The notes beneath the pieces were generated by a model. That model worked only from the letters and a program-made list of their open reading frames with translations, was not told the DNA's origin and did not search any database. The translations under genes were made by a program, and so were the position numbers. DNA of 64,000 nt, taken from contig NZ_LT993738.1 of NCBI RefSeq assembly GCF_900239945.1, positions 1,134,610 to 1,198,609 on the forward strand. Reading direction: 5' to 3'. Shown here one piece after another: positions 9,416-19,109 of the stretch. The first letter of the stretch is position 1, and every line of letters begins with the position of its first letter. Origin of the DNA: Chlamydia serpentis (GTDB lineage Bacteria > Chlamydiota > Chlamydiia > Chlamydiales > Chlamydiaceae).

Positions 9416-9421
9416 TACAAT
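9416..9421 (+). promoter_or_regulatory. Possible -10 element of the ltuA promoter
   Basis: TACAAT lies 42 bases before the ltuA ATG, leaving a short leader with the Shine-Dalgarno. No good -35 hexamer is visible about 17 bases upstream (aggtcc). A weak -35 is not unusual for late chlamydial promoters, but this is a guess by eye. Confidence 0.3.
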
Positions 9422-9463
9422 GACTAACGCGCTTTGGACCAAAAGTTGTGTGTGGGGGACGAA

Positions 9464-9604
9464 ATGTTTTTCAATTCAGTATGTTCTCGTGGATTTCTAG
9501 ATATCCATGGTATCTTACCGTCGCGCAAGGGTAACCAAGTAGTTAAATCAACAACTGGTGTCTGGATCGGATCTCAAGGCGCGATGTTCTACAGTATTGT
9601 TTGA
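9464..9604 (+). CDS. ltuA: Late transcription unit A protein LtuA
   Basis: A 46-residue ORF beginning [16 protein letters not shown] and ending GAMFYSIV. It has a good Shine-Dalgarno (GGGGGA, about 8 bases upstream). I recognise it as LtuA, the small chlamydial protein expressed late, when reticulate bodies turn into elementary bodies. It sits between pgi and mdh, matching the C. trachomatis order. It is Gly- and Val-rich with no signal peptide or membrane segment. Molecular function is unknown in the family. Confidence 0.85.
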   Translation: MFFNSVCSRGFLDIHGILPSRKGNQVVKSTTGVWIGSQGAMFYSIV

Positions 9605-9640
9605 TAATTTTCAATAAGTTCACTGAGTCTCTTGAGTCCT

Positions 9641-11269
9641 ATGTCCTCTGTTTCTTTAAGCTCTTTGAGTGTTAATGACGACCAAAAAAACTCTCTACCC
9701 TCTCAAAGAGTCGTAATAAAACCTCCATCTCTCTTTGTTAAAGTTGCCATCCCAGTCTTGGCACTTACCACGCTTTTAGGAGCTGCTTTGTTGGTAGGTG
9801 CTGCTTTAGGAATTTTCCCTAGTTTAATTTTTAGTATTATAGGTTTACTCTCACTAGTCGCAGGTCTTCTTGGTTTAATGATTTTTACTTTGTGGTTTGT
9901 TTCTTTTAAGCTACAAAGATCGGATCAGATTGATAATTTCCTTACCAAGCAAGATCAAGACCAGTTACGTATTAGAGAGCTACAAATTGAAAATAATGAG
10001 CTTGAACAGAAATGTGCATGTTTAGTTCAAGAAAATGAGAAGCTCCAGTATTCAAACTATCAGCAGCAATTCGGTTCGGAATCGAAATATATTGCAATTC
10101 TTGAGACTAGAAACTCTGAACTTAAAAGTCAGCTCGACGAGCTAACTAAAACTTACGAGAACCAAGCCTCTAAGTTGTTAGATTTACAGGATAAGAATAC
10201 ACGTCTTCAAGCTATGTATGAAGATTTAAGCAACCAAAATTTAGAGCTGCAAAAGCAACTCATAATGTTTAAAAGTGAAAATCTTCTTTTTCAAGATGAG
10301 CATCGGGAACTATCTAAGCAATTGCAGATATATAAACAACAATTTTCTCTTGCTAGTTTAGAAGCCTGGAAAGAAGATGTTCAATGTATCATAAACCAGA
10401 ATTCCTTTCTAAAAGCTGCGTATAAAAACGAGATTAGCAATCTTCCTTTGGAGCAACAACGCCTATTTTTATATCCAAAGGGGTTCAGATTATTAGTAGA
10501 CCGTATGGCTCCTCAGTCTCGTTTTTTTCAGATTCCAAAATATGAGTATAATTGTAGGAATGGAGATCTTCAGGAGAGAAGAGCTGCAATGCATAATCGC
10601 TTAGTAAAAGAATTCCTTACTTCTATGTTGGGGGCTTGTACTTACGAAGAAATAGAACAAATCTGTGTAAGAGCCGAAGAACTTTCAAAGACTGCTTCAC
10701 CGGATAAACAACAAAATTACAATTTATTAAGGTCAGAGTTTCCAAGTCTTCTTGTGGCAGAGAGTTTATGGGTAGAATGGTGTGACTATGTTTATCCTTA
10801 TCTTCGACCGTTTCTTTCTTTAGATTATTGTAAACATTTATTTTTGGAGCTTTTTCATCAACTACATCAAGATCTTATTGTGTCTGGATCCTCAGAAGAT
10901 AAAGCTTTAGTTCGTCTTTTCTGCCACTACAATGGTCATATTCCATTGGTACTGGCTTCATTCAGCCTCCCACCATCTGCGGGTTCTGTGTTTGCGTTCA
11001 CATTGAGACAGGAGCTATTGCTTTGGAGTGATCTTGAGTTTATGGCTCGCACCTATCTTAGAAATACATTTACAGTCACTCAGGAATGGACAGGATCTAT
11101 TGAATCGGTCCTTTCTTATCACGAGCGCTGTACTGCTACAGCAGATATGAGTAGACAAGCTGCATTAGCAATTCTGCATAGGGGTCTCCAAGAGGAAGAA
11201 GAGGCAGTTATTTCTGATGAACCTGAAACTCTGGATTCTAGTTGGACGTGGAAAGAACCCCCTTCCTAG
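9641..11269 (+). CDS. Inclusion membrane (Inc) protein with coiled coil, Cpn1027-type
   Basis: A 542-residue protein from the ATG at 9641 (an in-frame TTG lies 9 bases earlier). Residues about 30-85 form the bilobed hydrophobic domain typical of Inc proteins: two segments separated by a short turn. A Gln/Glu/Leu-rich coiled coil follows at about 90-210, then a larger helical C-terminal domain of about 300 residues. From its place after ltuA I take it to be Cpn1027, reported from memory as an inclusion membrane protein that binds the host Wnt regulator Caprin2. The sequence itself shows only the Inc topology and coiled coil. The C-terminus is acidic. Confidence 0.78.
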   Translation: MSSVSLSSLSVNDDQKNSLPSQRVVIKPPSLFVKVAIPVLALTTLLGAALLVGAALGIFPSLIFSIIGLLSLVAGLLGLMIFTLWFVSFKLQRSDQIDNFLTKQDQDQLRIRELQIENNELEQKCACLVQENEKLQYSNYQQQFGSESKYIAILETRNSELKSQLDELTKTYENQASKLLDLQDKNTRLQAMYEDLSNQNLELQKQLIMFKSENLLFQDEHRELSKQLQIYKQQFSLASLEAWKEDVQCIINQNSFLKAAYKNEISNLPLEQQRLFLYPKGFRLLVDRMAPQSRFFQIPKYEYNCRNGDLQERRAAMHNRLVKEFLTSMLGACTYEEIEQICVRAEELSKTASPDKQQNYNLLRSEFPSLLVAESLWVEWCDYVYPYLRPFLSLDYCKHLFLELFHQLHQDLIVSGSSEDKALVRLFCHYNGHIPLVLASFSLPPSAGSVFAFTLRQELLLWSDLEFMARTYLRNTFTVTQEWTGSIESVLSYHERCTATADMSRQAALAILHRGLQEEEEAVISDEPETLDSSWTWKEPPS

Positions 11270-11310
11270 TTCTAAAGAAGACTTCTTGATTATCTCTAAA
11301 GTGGATAAAA

Positions 11311-11329
11311 CTCTTAGAAGGACTAAGAG
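11311..11329. other. Hairpin downstream of the Inc gene
   Basis: CTCTTAG and CTAAGAG form a perfect 7-bp stem with loop AAGGA, 42 bases after the Inc stop. No T-run follows in either direction, so it is not a classical terminator. It may be an RNA 3' end or chance. The rest of the 284-base gap to mdh is AT-rich with no ORF of note. Confidence 0.35.
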
Positions 11330-11553
11330 TAGGTCAGCTGAAGAATTTTATAAGAATTCTTTGGAAAAGTTAGTTTCAGACTAAGTTTCGGTTATGTTTT
11401 GCTTTGACTTTAGAATTACCTCATCAAGACTCTAGTGTATAGAAATACAAAAGCTTAGATATTTAAAATTTGTATTTAGACAAAGACTTTTTTTTCAATA
11501 TCTTGTTTTGTTTCTACCTAAAGATTATAGTGATTTTTTTTAAGGGGGTGCTT

Positions 11554-12540
11554 ATGGCATTCAATGAGATCGTTCGTGTTGCTGTTACTGGGGGCACGGG
11601 GCAGATTGCTTATAGTTTTTTATTCGCCTTAGCTCATGGAGATGTTTTTGGTTTAAATCATCCTATAGATTTACGGATTTATGATTTGCCAGGGACAGAA
11701 CGAGCTCTTTCGGGAGTCCGTATGGAGCTTGATGACAGTGCTTATCCTTTATTACATCATCTAAGGGTGACGACATCATTAAATGATGCCTTTGATGGTA
11801 TTGATGCTGCCTTTCTTATAGGTGCTGTACCTCGTGGACCTGGTATGGAAAGGGGGGATCTTTTAAAACAAAACGGGGAGATCTTTTCACTACAAGGAGC
11901 AGCTTTAAATACAGCAGCAAAAAGGGATGCTAAGGTTTTTGTTGTAGGAAACCCTGTGAATACAAATTGTTGGATTGCTATGAAGCATGCCCCGAAATTA
12001 CATCGAAAAAATTTTCACGCAATGTTGCGATTGGATCAGAATCGTATGCATAGTATGCTTGCCCATCGTGCAGAAGTCCCTTTAGAAGAAGTTTCACAAG
12101 TCGTTATTTGGGGAAACCACTCAGCGAAGCAGGTTCCTGATTTCATACAAGCACGTATTTCTGGAAAGCCTGCTGCAGAAGTAATTGGCGACAGGGATTG
12201 GTTGGAAAATATTTTAATACATTCTGTGCAAAATCGTGGTAGCGCTGTAATTGAAGCTAGAGGAAAATCTTCGGCAGCCTCCGCATCTCGAGCACTTGCA
12301 GAGGCTGCGCGATCTATTTTTTGTCCTAAAGAAAATGAGTGGTTTTGTTCTGGTGTTTGCTCAGATTATAATCCCTATGGTATACCTGAGGACTTGATTT
12401 TTGGTTTTCCATGCCGTATGTTAGCTTCTGGCGATTACGAAATCATTCCTGGATTGCCTTGGGATCCTTTTATTAGAAATAAAATTCAAATATCTTTGGA
12501 TGAAATTGCTCAAGAAAGAGCTAGCGTGTCTTCATTATAA
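11554..12540 (+). CDS. mdh: Malate dehydrogenase
   Basis: A 328-residue NAD-dependent malate dehydrogenase of the truncated TCA cycle. The start at 11554 is set by a strong Shine-Dalgarno (TAAGGGGG) and by the normal N-terminus [20 protein letters not shown]; the frame is open further upstream but that part has no homologous features. Visible are the Rossmann Gly motif ([10 protein letters not shown]), [23 protein letters not shown], and the catalytic His in [13 protein letters not shown]. Length and motifs fit the cytosolic-type MDH group. Confidence 0.96.
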   Translation: MAFNEIVRVAVTGGTGQIAYSFLFALAHGDVFGLNHPIDLRIYDLPGTERALSGVRMELDDSAYPLLHHLRVTTSLNDAFDGIDAAFLIGAVPRGPGMERGDLLKQNGEIFSLQGAALNTAAKRDAKVFVVGNPVNTNCWIAMKHAPKLHRKNFHAMLRLDQNRMHSMLAHRAEVPLEEVSQVVIWGNHSAKQVPDFIQARISGKPAAEVIGDRDWLENILIHSVQNRGSAVIEARGKSSAASASRALAEAARSIFCPKENEWFCSGVCSDYNPYGIPEDLIFGFPCRMLASGDYEIIPGLPWDPFIRNKIQISLDEIAQERASVSSL

Positions 12541-12562
12541 GCACGATGTTGTAGGAGTAATT

Positions 12563-13387
12563 ATGACACAATCATTCGACGAATTAAGTCAAAATGCCTT
12601 TAAAAATATTTTTAGCAAGCAAAGGTTTTTATTTATTTTTTCCAGCTTATGTTGCTTTGGTTTTATTTTTGCATTGTTTTTGAAACTCTGTTCTCGGTTA
12701 GCCCCCGGTATTTCTTTATCTACGGTAGGTTTAGGAGCTTTTTTCTGTGCCTTTAGTATAATTTGTGCTTCTGCTGTTATTGTACAATTTTTATTGTATA
12801 AGGAGCTAGAAGGAGAGAATAGCAAGATTTCTTTTGCTGTTAAAAAAACGTGGTCTTCTTTATGGTTATCTCTCCTTGTGTCAATGCCATTTTTCATTGG
12901 TATGATCCTTGTTGTTACCCTAATCATGCTCTCTTCATTTTTAGGATCTCTGCCTTGGGTGGGTAAACTACTTCATACATTGTTGATTTTCATTCCTTAT
13001 CTATCCGCGACAGCATTGATTTTACTTTTTCTAGGTGCTTTCGCTTGTTTGTTTTTCTGTATTCCTGCCCTCCAGAATCAAGAAGAATTCGACTACATGA
13101 AGTTATTGCGGTGTTTTGAGGGTAATGTGCTCCGTCAATTTATTGGAGTAATCATTGCTTTAGTTCCCTTGGGCCTATCCAGTTGGTTGGCTTTGGATTC
13201 TTTCTATTTAATGACTCATCTTGTGGGAATTGCAGATATACACACCTGGTCGTTTCTAGCTCAGGTTTTCGTCCTTATTATTCCTATTGCTTTGATTTTA
13301 ACTCCTGCTGTTGCTTTCTTTTTTAATTTCTCGTTTGGATTTTATATTGCAAAGCAGCAGGCAAAAAGAACTCTTGTTAAGGATTAA
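12563..13387 (+). CDS. Multi-pass membrane protein of unknown function
   Basis: A 274-residue protein from the ATG at 12563, preceded by AGGAG. The frame opens earlier inside mdh, but the Shine-Dalgarno favours this start. It has about six hydrophobic segments, roughly residues 22-46, 53-79, 98-130, 135-170, 195-220 and 235-262. Only short loops separate them and there is no enzyme motif. I do not recognise a family; transport or envelope function is possible but unsupported. It converges with the FAD oxidoreductase gene and overlaps it by 11 bases. Confidence 0.75.
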   Translation: MTQSFDELSQNAFKNIFSKQRFLFIFSSLCCFGFIFALFLKLCSRLAPGISLSTVGLGAFFCAFSIICASAVIVQFLLYKELEGENSKISFAVKKTWSSLWLSLLVSMPFFIGMILVVTLIMLSSFLGSLPWVGKLLHTLLIFIPYLSATALILLFLGAFACLFFCIPALQNQEEFDYMKLLRCFEGNVLRQFIGVIIALVPLGLSSWLALDSFYLMTHLVGIADIHTWSFLAQVFVLIIPIALILTPAVAFFFNFSFGFYIAKQQAKRTLVKD

Positions 13388-14423
13388 ACAGAAATTCTTT
13401 AGCTACATAAGCTGTAGATTTACGCAGGACAGCTTGTGCAAGCATGTCTCCTGTAATACCGTGGTATAACAGTCCTTTTGATCCTAACCCCCCCAAAAAC
13501 CAAAGTTTTTCGCTAATTCTAGAAATTATGGGAAGACGCGAATTGCTAGATGAGCGTATCCCTCCATAGCAGTTTAAAATTTCCGCATTTTTAAGACCTG
13601 GAAATAGAGAAAGTACTGGAGGCATAATTTCTTGATAGGCAATGGTCAGATCTGGGGTCTCTTCAGGCTGGTTGTGTTCGAACGTAGCTCCTAAAATACA
13701 TGTGTTTTTTTCTGTGTTGGCAACTATATATTTATGGGCATTTATACTGAATAAAGGTATTGCAAGATCTTTAGGCCAACGGATTTCTAATAATTGTCCT
13801 TTTACTTTATTTATTGGCAAATCTTTAAGTTCAGGAAGGATAGAGGCATTGGCTCCAGGAGTCACTATGATTTGGTCGTAGAACTCTTGAATATCAGCGA
13901 GATCCTCAATCAGTTCATCATAGAATTGTGTTCCAAGCTTAACACAAGCATTCCATAGTCCTGTAATATAAAGATCGTTATTTATGGTAACACCATTTTT
14001 TATGAACAGAGCTCCTAGATTTTGAGGAATAACCATGCTCGGCACGGAGATTTCGCAGCGTGCTTTTTCCCACCACTCGACTTCATTAGGAAACTCCTCG
14101 ACCCGTTTTATAAATAGTTGTGCCTGATCGTCGTCAGCTGCTGGCCTTAGGATCCCCTGAGAAAGGACGATAGGTAGGTTTAGAGCTTTGCTAGCTTCTG
14201 TGATTAGGCTATGGGTCGTGTTAATTCCTTGATCTGCGAGGGGGGGTTTGATAGCCTTCTTTCCTGTAAAAGGATGAAGTAATCCTGAGGACATTCCAGA
14301 AGCGCCTTCTCCTAAGGGAACAGGGTCAAAGAGATCAATGGTTGCTGTCCCTTGAGTATGGAGAAGAAGATGCCAGGTTACAGAGAGTCCTGCATATCCT
14401 GCTCCTAAAACGGCTATACGCAT
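13377..14423 (-). CDS. FAD-dependent oxidoreductase, D-amino-acid dehydrogenase-like
   Basis: A 348-residue DAO-family flavoprotein. The N-terminal dinucleotide-binding motif is VLGAGYAGLSVTWHL and the C-terminal FAD motif is WFLGGLGSKGLLYHG. GEGASGMSSGLLHP near residue 45 is the DAO/MnmC-type second FAD contact. The likely reaction is oxidative deamination of a D-amino or secondary amino acid, but the substrate is not defined. The chlamydial counterpart is usually called a predicted D-amino acid dehydrogenase. The gene carries two 7-base G/C runs (13488-13494 and 14240-14246). The arginine operon reads toward it from upstream, separated by a terminator. Confidence 0.78.
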   Translation of the reverse strand: MRIAVLGAGYAGLSVTWHLLLHTQGTATIDLFDPVPLGEGASGMSSGLLHPFTGKKAIKPPLADQGINTTHSLITEASKALNLPIVLSQGILRPAADDDQAQLFIKRVEEFPNEVEWWEKARCEISVPSMVIPQNLGALFIKNGVTINNDLYITGLWNACVKLGTQFYDELIEDLADIQEFYDQIIVTPGANASILPELKDLPINKVKGQLLEIRWPKDLAIPLFSINAHKYIVANTEKNTCILGATFEHNQPEETPDLTIAYQEIMPPVLSLFPGLKNAEILNCYGGIRSSSNSRLPIISRISEKLWFLGGLGSKGLLYHGITGDMLAQAVLRKSTAYVAKEFLFNP

Positions 14424-14562
14424 AAATTATACCTTGAGTCAAGTTTCCTTACATATAGATATTGCCTTGAGGATAAGAAAATAAGAGATAAAAGAACAGA
14501 GGGGAATCTCTCTGATTCAGAGATAATCTAAAAGATAAAAATCTTCTTATGCGTATAGCCGT
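14410..14562. repeat. 16-bp inverted repeat at the 5' end of the oxidoreductase gene
   Basis: ACGGCTATACGCATAA (14410-14425, covering the start codon of the minus-strand oxidoreductase) recurs as its exact reverse complement at 14547-14562. The distal copy begins a 10-codon plus-strand ORF, MRIAVSSLLG, that matches the gene's own first five codons. The arms are about 120 bases apart. It looks like a small inverted duplication of the gene start. Confidence 0.6.
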
Positions 14563-14611
14563 CTCATCCTTATTAGGGTGAATTTTTTATAGACTAGAGA
14601 ATTTTAGTAAG

Positions 14612-14640
14612 AAAATTCCACGGCATGATCTGCCGTGGAA
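14612..14640 (-). terminator. Rho-independent terminator of the aax operon
   Basis: TTCCACGGCA and TGCCGTGGAA pair around the loop TGATC (14616-14640), a GC-rich stem of 10 bp. Read on the minus strand it is followed by a T-rich stretch (TTTTCTTA). It lies just after the stop of aaxC. Confidence 0.85.
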
Positions 14641-14644
14641 AAAG

Positions 14645-16102
14645 TTAAAGTTTAATTCTCCCTGTTGAGAATAAGAAGATCGCTGTTAAAGCAAGAAGAC
14701 CAATTAAGGTCATCTCTATGACCTCTTTTTTAGCAAAAAATGTTTTATTATTTTTTTTCTTTTTTCCCGCATCTATGTAAAAGGGTATACCGAGAGCAAG
14801 AAGGACTAGAGCCATAAAGAGGTATTTTAGGCCTCCAGCATAAATGAGCCACAGGGAATAAACAATTCCTAATATTCCTGTTAGCATTGCTAATGGAGCT
14901 TTGATAGATCCTTTCTTAGGGTATGCCTTGCTTTTGCTAAATTTAAAGAGAAAGGCAGCACTTGCTAGATAGGCAGGAAGGACCATGACACCAGTGATGC
15001 TAAGCATAGTGTTCCAAGCATTGGAAGAGAAGTACACGAGAAGCATGGTTAGTTGCATCACAGAGCTCGTAATATATAGAGAGACACTTGGTGACTTCTC
15101 TTTATTTTCTACAGTAAAGATTTCAGGAAACGTGCCATTTTTAGCTGCTGAGAAAGGTATCTCTGCAACGATCATCGTCCAAGATAACCAGCTAGATAAG
15201 ATAGCAATGATGAGCCCGACATTCATAAGAACTTCTCCCCATTTTCCTACAAGGATATCAAGGACACCGGCTGTGGAAGGGTTAGGGATTTTCTCTAATT
15301 GGTGCTGAAAGAGTGATCCAAAAGGAAGTAAAGAAAGTAGGATATAGATTAAAAGGCAGCCTAAAAATCCTAAAACTGTAGCTTTTCCTACAGATGATGG
15401 ATTTTTTGCTCGCCCTGACATAACGACAGCTCCTTCAATTCCTATGAAAGCCCATAAAGTTACAAGCATAGTGCCTTTAAGTTGGGATCCTACAGATCCT
15501 AAAGCAGGTTGAACTGCTGTTGCAGTATGTCCCCAAAAATCTGTTTTAAATACAGTAAGTTTAAAGACGAATGCAGTAATAATGATAAAGATAATTAAAG
15601 GAATGATTTTAAATATCGTTCCGATAATATTAATTACTGAGGCTTGACGGATACCTTTAAGAACCACAAAATTGAATACCCAAATTAAGATGGAGCCTCC
15701 TAAAATTGCAGGCAGGGTATTCCCTCCTTGAAAATAGGGAGGAAAGAAGTAATTTAAAGCATCCATGGTAATTACAGCATACCCTACGTTTCCGAAGATT
15801 TGGCATAACCAGTATCCCCAGCCAATCGTAAATCCTATGTAAGGACCAAAACCCTCTCTACTGTACATGTAGATTCCTGCAGTAAGATCAGGGCGCACTG
15901 TAGATAAAATTCTAAAAGTATTCGCGATAAAGAACATGCCAAAGCCAGTGAGTATCCAGGATAAGATAACAGCACCAGCTCCTGCTGTAGCTGCCATATT
16001 TTGGGGAAGGCTAAAGATCCCTCCCCCAATCATGGAGCTAACTACCATACCCGCAAGGGCTATGGTCCCTAAATTTTTTGCGGATTTAGTCCTTGAGGTC
16101 AT
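14645..16102 (-). CDS. aaxC: Arginine/agmatine antiporter
   Basis: A 485-residue APC-family transporter with about 12 membrane segments. The N-terminal [19 protein letters not shown] is the conserved APC motif in helix 1 (GGGIF) that binds the amino acid backbone. In chlamydiae this protein exchanges external arginine for agmatine across the inner membrane. It is the last gene of the aaxABC operon, 10 bases after aaxB, and is followed by a strong terminator. The original annotation as arginine/ornithine antiporter (arcD) is superseded in the literature I remember. Confidence 0.92.
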   Translation of the reverse strand: MTSRTKSAKNLGTIALAGMVVSSMIGGGIFSLPQNMAATAGAGAVILSWILTGFGMFFIANTFRILSTVRPDLTAGIYMYSREGFGPYIGFTIGWGYWLCQIFGNVGYAVITMDALNYFFPPYFQGGNTLPAILGGSILIWVFNFVVLKGIRQASVINIIGTIFKIIPLIIFIIITAFVFKLTVFKTDFWGHTATAVQPALGSVGSQLKGTMLVTLWAFIGIEGAVVMSGRAKNPSSVGKATVLGFLGCLLIYILLSLLPFGSLFQHQLEKIPNPSTAGVLDILVGKWGEVLMNVGLIIAILSSWLSWTMIVAEIPFSAAKNGTFPEIFTVENKEKSPSVSLYITSSVMQLTMLLVYFSSNAWNTMLSITGVMVLPAYLASAAFLFKFSKSKAYPKKGSIKAPLAMLTGILGIVYSLWLIYAGGLKYLFMALVLLALGIPFYIDAGKKKKNNKTFFAKKEVIEMTLIGLLALTAIFLFSTGRIKL

Positions 16103-16112
16103 GACAGTCTCC

Positions 16113-16700
16113 TTAGTTTACCTTTACTGGTTCAGCATTTTCAAAATTTAGGAATCCTAGAGCGGTTAGGCAGAAACCAAATTTTTGTTTGATGTTGATG
16201 TAGTTATGAAAGTATTGAAACTCACTATGTTTTGCTACAGAGCGTAGATCAAGTTCGTGTTGCAGAGATTTTTTCAACCACATTTTGGCATGAGTTTCTG
16301 CAATTTCATCATTTATCCATGTAGGGAAGAATTCCACATATTCTGCTGCCCATCCGCCAATGAGCTCACCGTTTTTATCTTTACCCCAACAGATGCCAAT
16401 TCCTGTAGCGATAGCATGGTTCCCTTCAGATATAGCAGCTCCACGACCTGCCATGATAACTTCAAGAACGGCCCCATGTTTAAAGGATTTTACACAGGTA
16501 TCCACAGGAACAATATTTCCAAAGAGCTCTTTAGGAAGTACTGATGTATAGGGTACGATATTAAAGTTTTCGATTTTTGCTTGTAGAAGAGCAGAGTCAT
16601 AGCAGAAAGTTTCAAAGGGTTGCGGAGGCATGCCGTCATCGGATTCACCGATGCCCCCTGTATGAAATGCTAGCGTGGGATAACGAGTTCCGTAAGCCAT
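16113..16700 (-). CDS. aaxB: Pyruvoyl-dependent arginine decarboxylase
   Basis: A 195-residue proenzyme that cleaves itself to create a pyruvoyl cofactor and decarboxylates arginine to agmatine. The self-cleavage pair Thr52-Ser53 is intact ([12 protein letters not shown]), and the following [10 protein letters not shown] and GICWGK segments match the family. Some C. trachomatis lineages carry broken aaxB; this copy is full length and looks functional. With AaxA for outer membrane entry and AaxC for exchange it forms an arginine-to-agmatine cycle that could consume protons or deplete host arginine. Confidence 0.95.
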   Translation of the reverse strand: MAYGTRYPTLAFHTGGIGESDDGMPPQPFETFCYDSALLQAKIENFNIVPYTSVLPKELFGNIVPVDTCVKSFKHGAVLEVIMAGRGAAISEGNHAIATGIGICWGKDKNGELIGGWAAEYVEFFPTWINDEIAETHAKMWLKKSLQHELDLRSVAKHSEFQYFHNYINIKQKFGFCLTALGFLNFENAEPVKVN

Positions 16701-16728
16701 AATTTACTCCTGAATAATAAATATGTTG

Positions 16729-18045
16729 TTATAAGGAAAGATTTGCACGTAGACCATACACTTGCGAGGTCCTTCTTTCTGGACGCAAGGCTGGATGGAG
16801 GTAGAGTTGAAAGTCTGGTGTCAAAGATATGTAAGGACCAAAACCAATACTGGCGAAGGCTTCCAATACAGATTCGTAGCGTCGAATTTTATTTACATTG
16901 GAAATAGCTTTAACATTTGTTTTATTCCAAGCAAACCCTACACCAAGAAGATCTTGAGAATGTCGATGTAAAGGGTTTTCAGATACAAGACCTAGAACAT
17001 AGGAGCGATTTATAGAGAATGCTGTTCCCGTCGCACCATTAACTCTGCCGAATAAGTAGAGTTTTTCATGAACATGTTGTGCTGCGTTTAACGACCATCC
17101 TGTAACTTGGGAATTTTGTTCAGGAACTTTACGGGTATTATAGATTAAGACGGAATATTGCCCACTTCCACAAGAGAGCTTAGGAGACCAAGAGGCATAA
17201 CCATAAAAATTATATTTGCTTTTTGTCAGATTATAAATTGAGAAGTTAGTTCCATTGATATTATACGCATCTTGGAAGCCTATTTGAATATTGATTTCAG
17301 GATTTGGATTGCATTGGAGGTAAGCGCCCGGGCTACCTAAGGAGTACGTGGCACTGGCATTTTGTGATAGGGCATAACTAATAAATCCAGAGTATTGATC
17401 GTTGTCGTACAAGGTGCCGTCTATAGCGTATAGGCTATACTGTCCTATAGCTAGAGTTAGAAATTCTCCAGGGAATGTTTGGGAGAACATAAGTTGTGCT
17501 AGGTTATTTTCTCTATTGAAGTAATCATTTATACCGCCAGCAAGTCCCATTGCTTGGTTAGCATCAAGACCATTGGTCTGCCAGTAACGTATGAGCGTGT
17601 AGCTAAAGTCTATAGTCCCTTTGCCTGCGGTCGGAGAATCATAGAGGGTCCAAGTTAGGCTTGGGCTGAAGTAGAATTGCCATGCAGGTATTTCCTGAGA
17701 TTGAGTTCCTCCGATAGCTGCATGAGGATAAAACCATTGGGGAAGAATGCTGAAATCTAAGGATATCTGAGTATTAGTTGCTTTTTCTACAGATGTAAAT
17801 AGACTGGATATAGAAATTCCGTCTTTCCAAGGGTCAGAACACAAGATATTAGTAAGAGGAGAGAGAATTCCTTTGTTTATAGGAATTTCAGAATTAGTAT
17901 TTTCGTTTATAGACCTAGGCTGCTTTTTGTAGATCCTTGTTTTGTAGCGATGGTAGTGGTCGGTGTTTTCTTTACGAGTTTCCGCATACGAATGGATTCC
18001 AAAAGCGCAGAGTCCCGAAAGTAAAAGAAAACGAAAGGATATCAT
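16729..18045 (-). CDS. aaxA: Outer membrane arginine porin AaxA (OprB-like)
   Basis: A 438-residue protein with a signal peptide (MISFRFLLLSGLCAFGIHSYA). The mature part has alternating aromatic strands typical of a porin barrel, such as SLTWTLYDSPTAGKGTIDFS. The end, GLRANLSL, has a terminal hydrophobic residue suitable for BAM recognition. It belongs to the OprB carbohydrate-porin superfamily. In chlamydiae it has been shown to help arginine uptake, which fits its place at the head of aaxABC. Gap to aaxB is 28 bases. Confidence 0.9.
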   Translation of the reverse strand: MISFRFLLLSGLCAFGIHSYAETRKENTDHYHRYKTRIYKKQPRSINENTNSEIPINKGILSPLTNILCSDPWKDGISISSLFTSVEKATNTQISLDFSILPQWFYPHAAIGGTQSQEIPAWQFYFSPSLTWTLYDSPTAGKGTIDFSYTLIRYWQTNGLDANQAMGLAGGINDYFNRENNLAQLMFSQTFPGEFLTLAIGQYSLYAIDGTLYDNDQYSGFISYALSQNASATYSLGSPGAYLQCNPNPEINIQIGFQDAYNINGTNFSIYNLTKSKYNFYGYASWSPKLSCGSGQYSVLIYNTRKVPEQNSQVTGWSLNAAQHVHEKLYLFGRVNGATGTAFSINRSYVLGLVSENPLHRHSQDLLGVGFAWNKTNVKAISNVNKIRRYESVLEAFASIGFGPYISLTPDFQLYLHPALRPERRTSQVYGLRANLSL

Positions 18046-18271
18046 GAATTCCCCGCAGAAGAAGGCTTTGTATGTTTTTTTTGACTCTAAAAAAAAGAAT
18101 TGTTTTTATGTACTAAAAATTTTTCTGATAAGAATCAGTGATACGAAATTCAACCTCTCCAAGACAAAAATAGATGGAGGGTTATAAGTTGTTCGTTGTT
18201 CTAAGATTTTTATATTGCTAAAAAAGAAGGGTTAGACAGCCAGCATATTTGAAAAAGTTTTAGATGAACTA

Positions 18272-19060
18272 TTATTTATCCATTCGGTGACGTAGAAGGA
18301 GAGCAGCAGCCTCATTGCTGAGTAGTTTTCTAGAATAATTATACTGTACTTGTGCAATGTTATCGAAGTAAACAGGGGGCAAGACTTGAGCTGCTTTATA
18401 AGTGATTCCAAAATAGGCAATGCCATATTTTTTACACAAATCTCCTATACGTAGGATATTTTCTTTTTCATTATCTATATAGATAATTTTACTTGGTAGA
18501 GGGGTGAAGCTTTGCAGGAAAAGATCAAGAGCGGGTCCTTTATGAGATTCTTCACCAAAAAGAATGCCAGACGTATAGAGAAGATTTTTTGGTAAAGGAA
18601 GTTGGGGTTGCGGGGCTGTTGCTGTTAAGGAGACATTAAGAGTCCCCAGTTGTTTTAAAGTAGTCTCTTTAGATTTTTTAAGACGTTCTGTATAGGCAAA
18701 GGCAACTTTACCTTGTTTTTGAATTTTCTCAATAAGTAAAAAAATCGAGGATTCTATAGGTTTTACTGTTCCCATTTCTTGAACCTCAAGCCAGAAAGGA
18801 AAAACAGCTTCCCAAGCTTCTTGTTGTGAAATGCCTTTTTTTTGTAATCCCTCTATAGTTTTATTCTTCCATGTAGAATGAGAAAGAGCCTCTCCTCCTT
18901 CGAGAATAGTATCATCAAGGTCAAGAATCAACCAGAACTCTTCTTCTTCATAAAGGATATCCCCAGCAACTTCATGAATAGACTTTACCTCAGCATAACG
19001 ACAAGATGCATTAAGTGAAAAGGAACACAATAAAAAAGTAAGAAACAACCAGGTTTTCAT
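18272..19060 (-). CDS. DUF2608 / HAD-like exported phosphatase
   Basis: A 262-residue exported protein: signal peptide MKTWLFLTFLLCSFSLNA followed by a HAD-like fold. Motif I is canonical, D47-L-D49-D-T51 in LILDLDDTILEGG. Motif II Thr is in AFAYTERLKK, a Lys in ESHKGPALD, and motif IV acidic residues in IIYIDNEKEN. An active periplasmic or secreted acid phosphatase is plausible; substrate unknown. Two relatives at 61766-62635 and 62800-63624 have altered motifs. It lies 49 bases below the shikimate operon, so may be read from it. Confidence 0.78.
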   Translation of the reverse strand: MKTWLFLTFLLCSFSLNASCRYAEVKSIHEVAGDILYEEEEFWLILDLDDTILEGGEALSHSTWKNKTIEGLQKKGISQQEAWEAVFPFWLEVQEMGTVKPIESSIFLLIEKIQKQGKVAFAYTERLKKSKETTLKQLGTLNVSLTATAPQPQLPLPKNLLYTSGILFGEESHKGPALDLFLQSFTPLPSKIIYIDNEKENILRIGDLCKKYGIAYFGITYKAAQVLPPVYFDNIAQVQYNYSRKLLSNEAAALLLRHRMDK

Positions 19061-19109
19061 GATCTACCTTAAAATCTTTTGATTTAAGATAGATTAAGAA
19101 AAGTATTTT

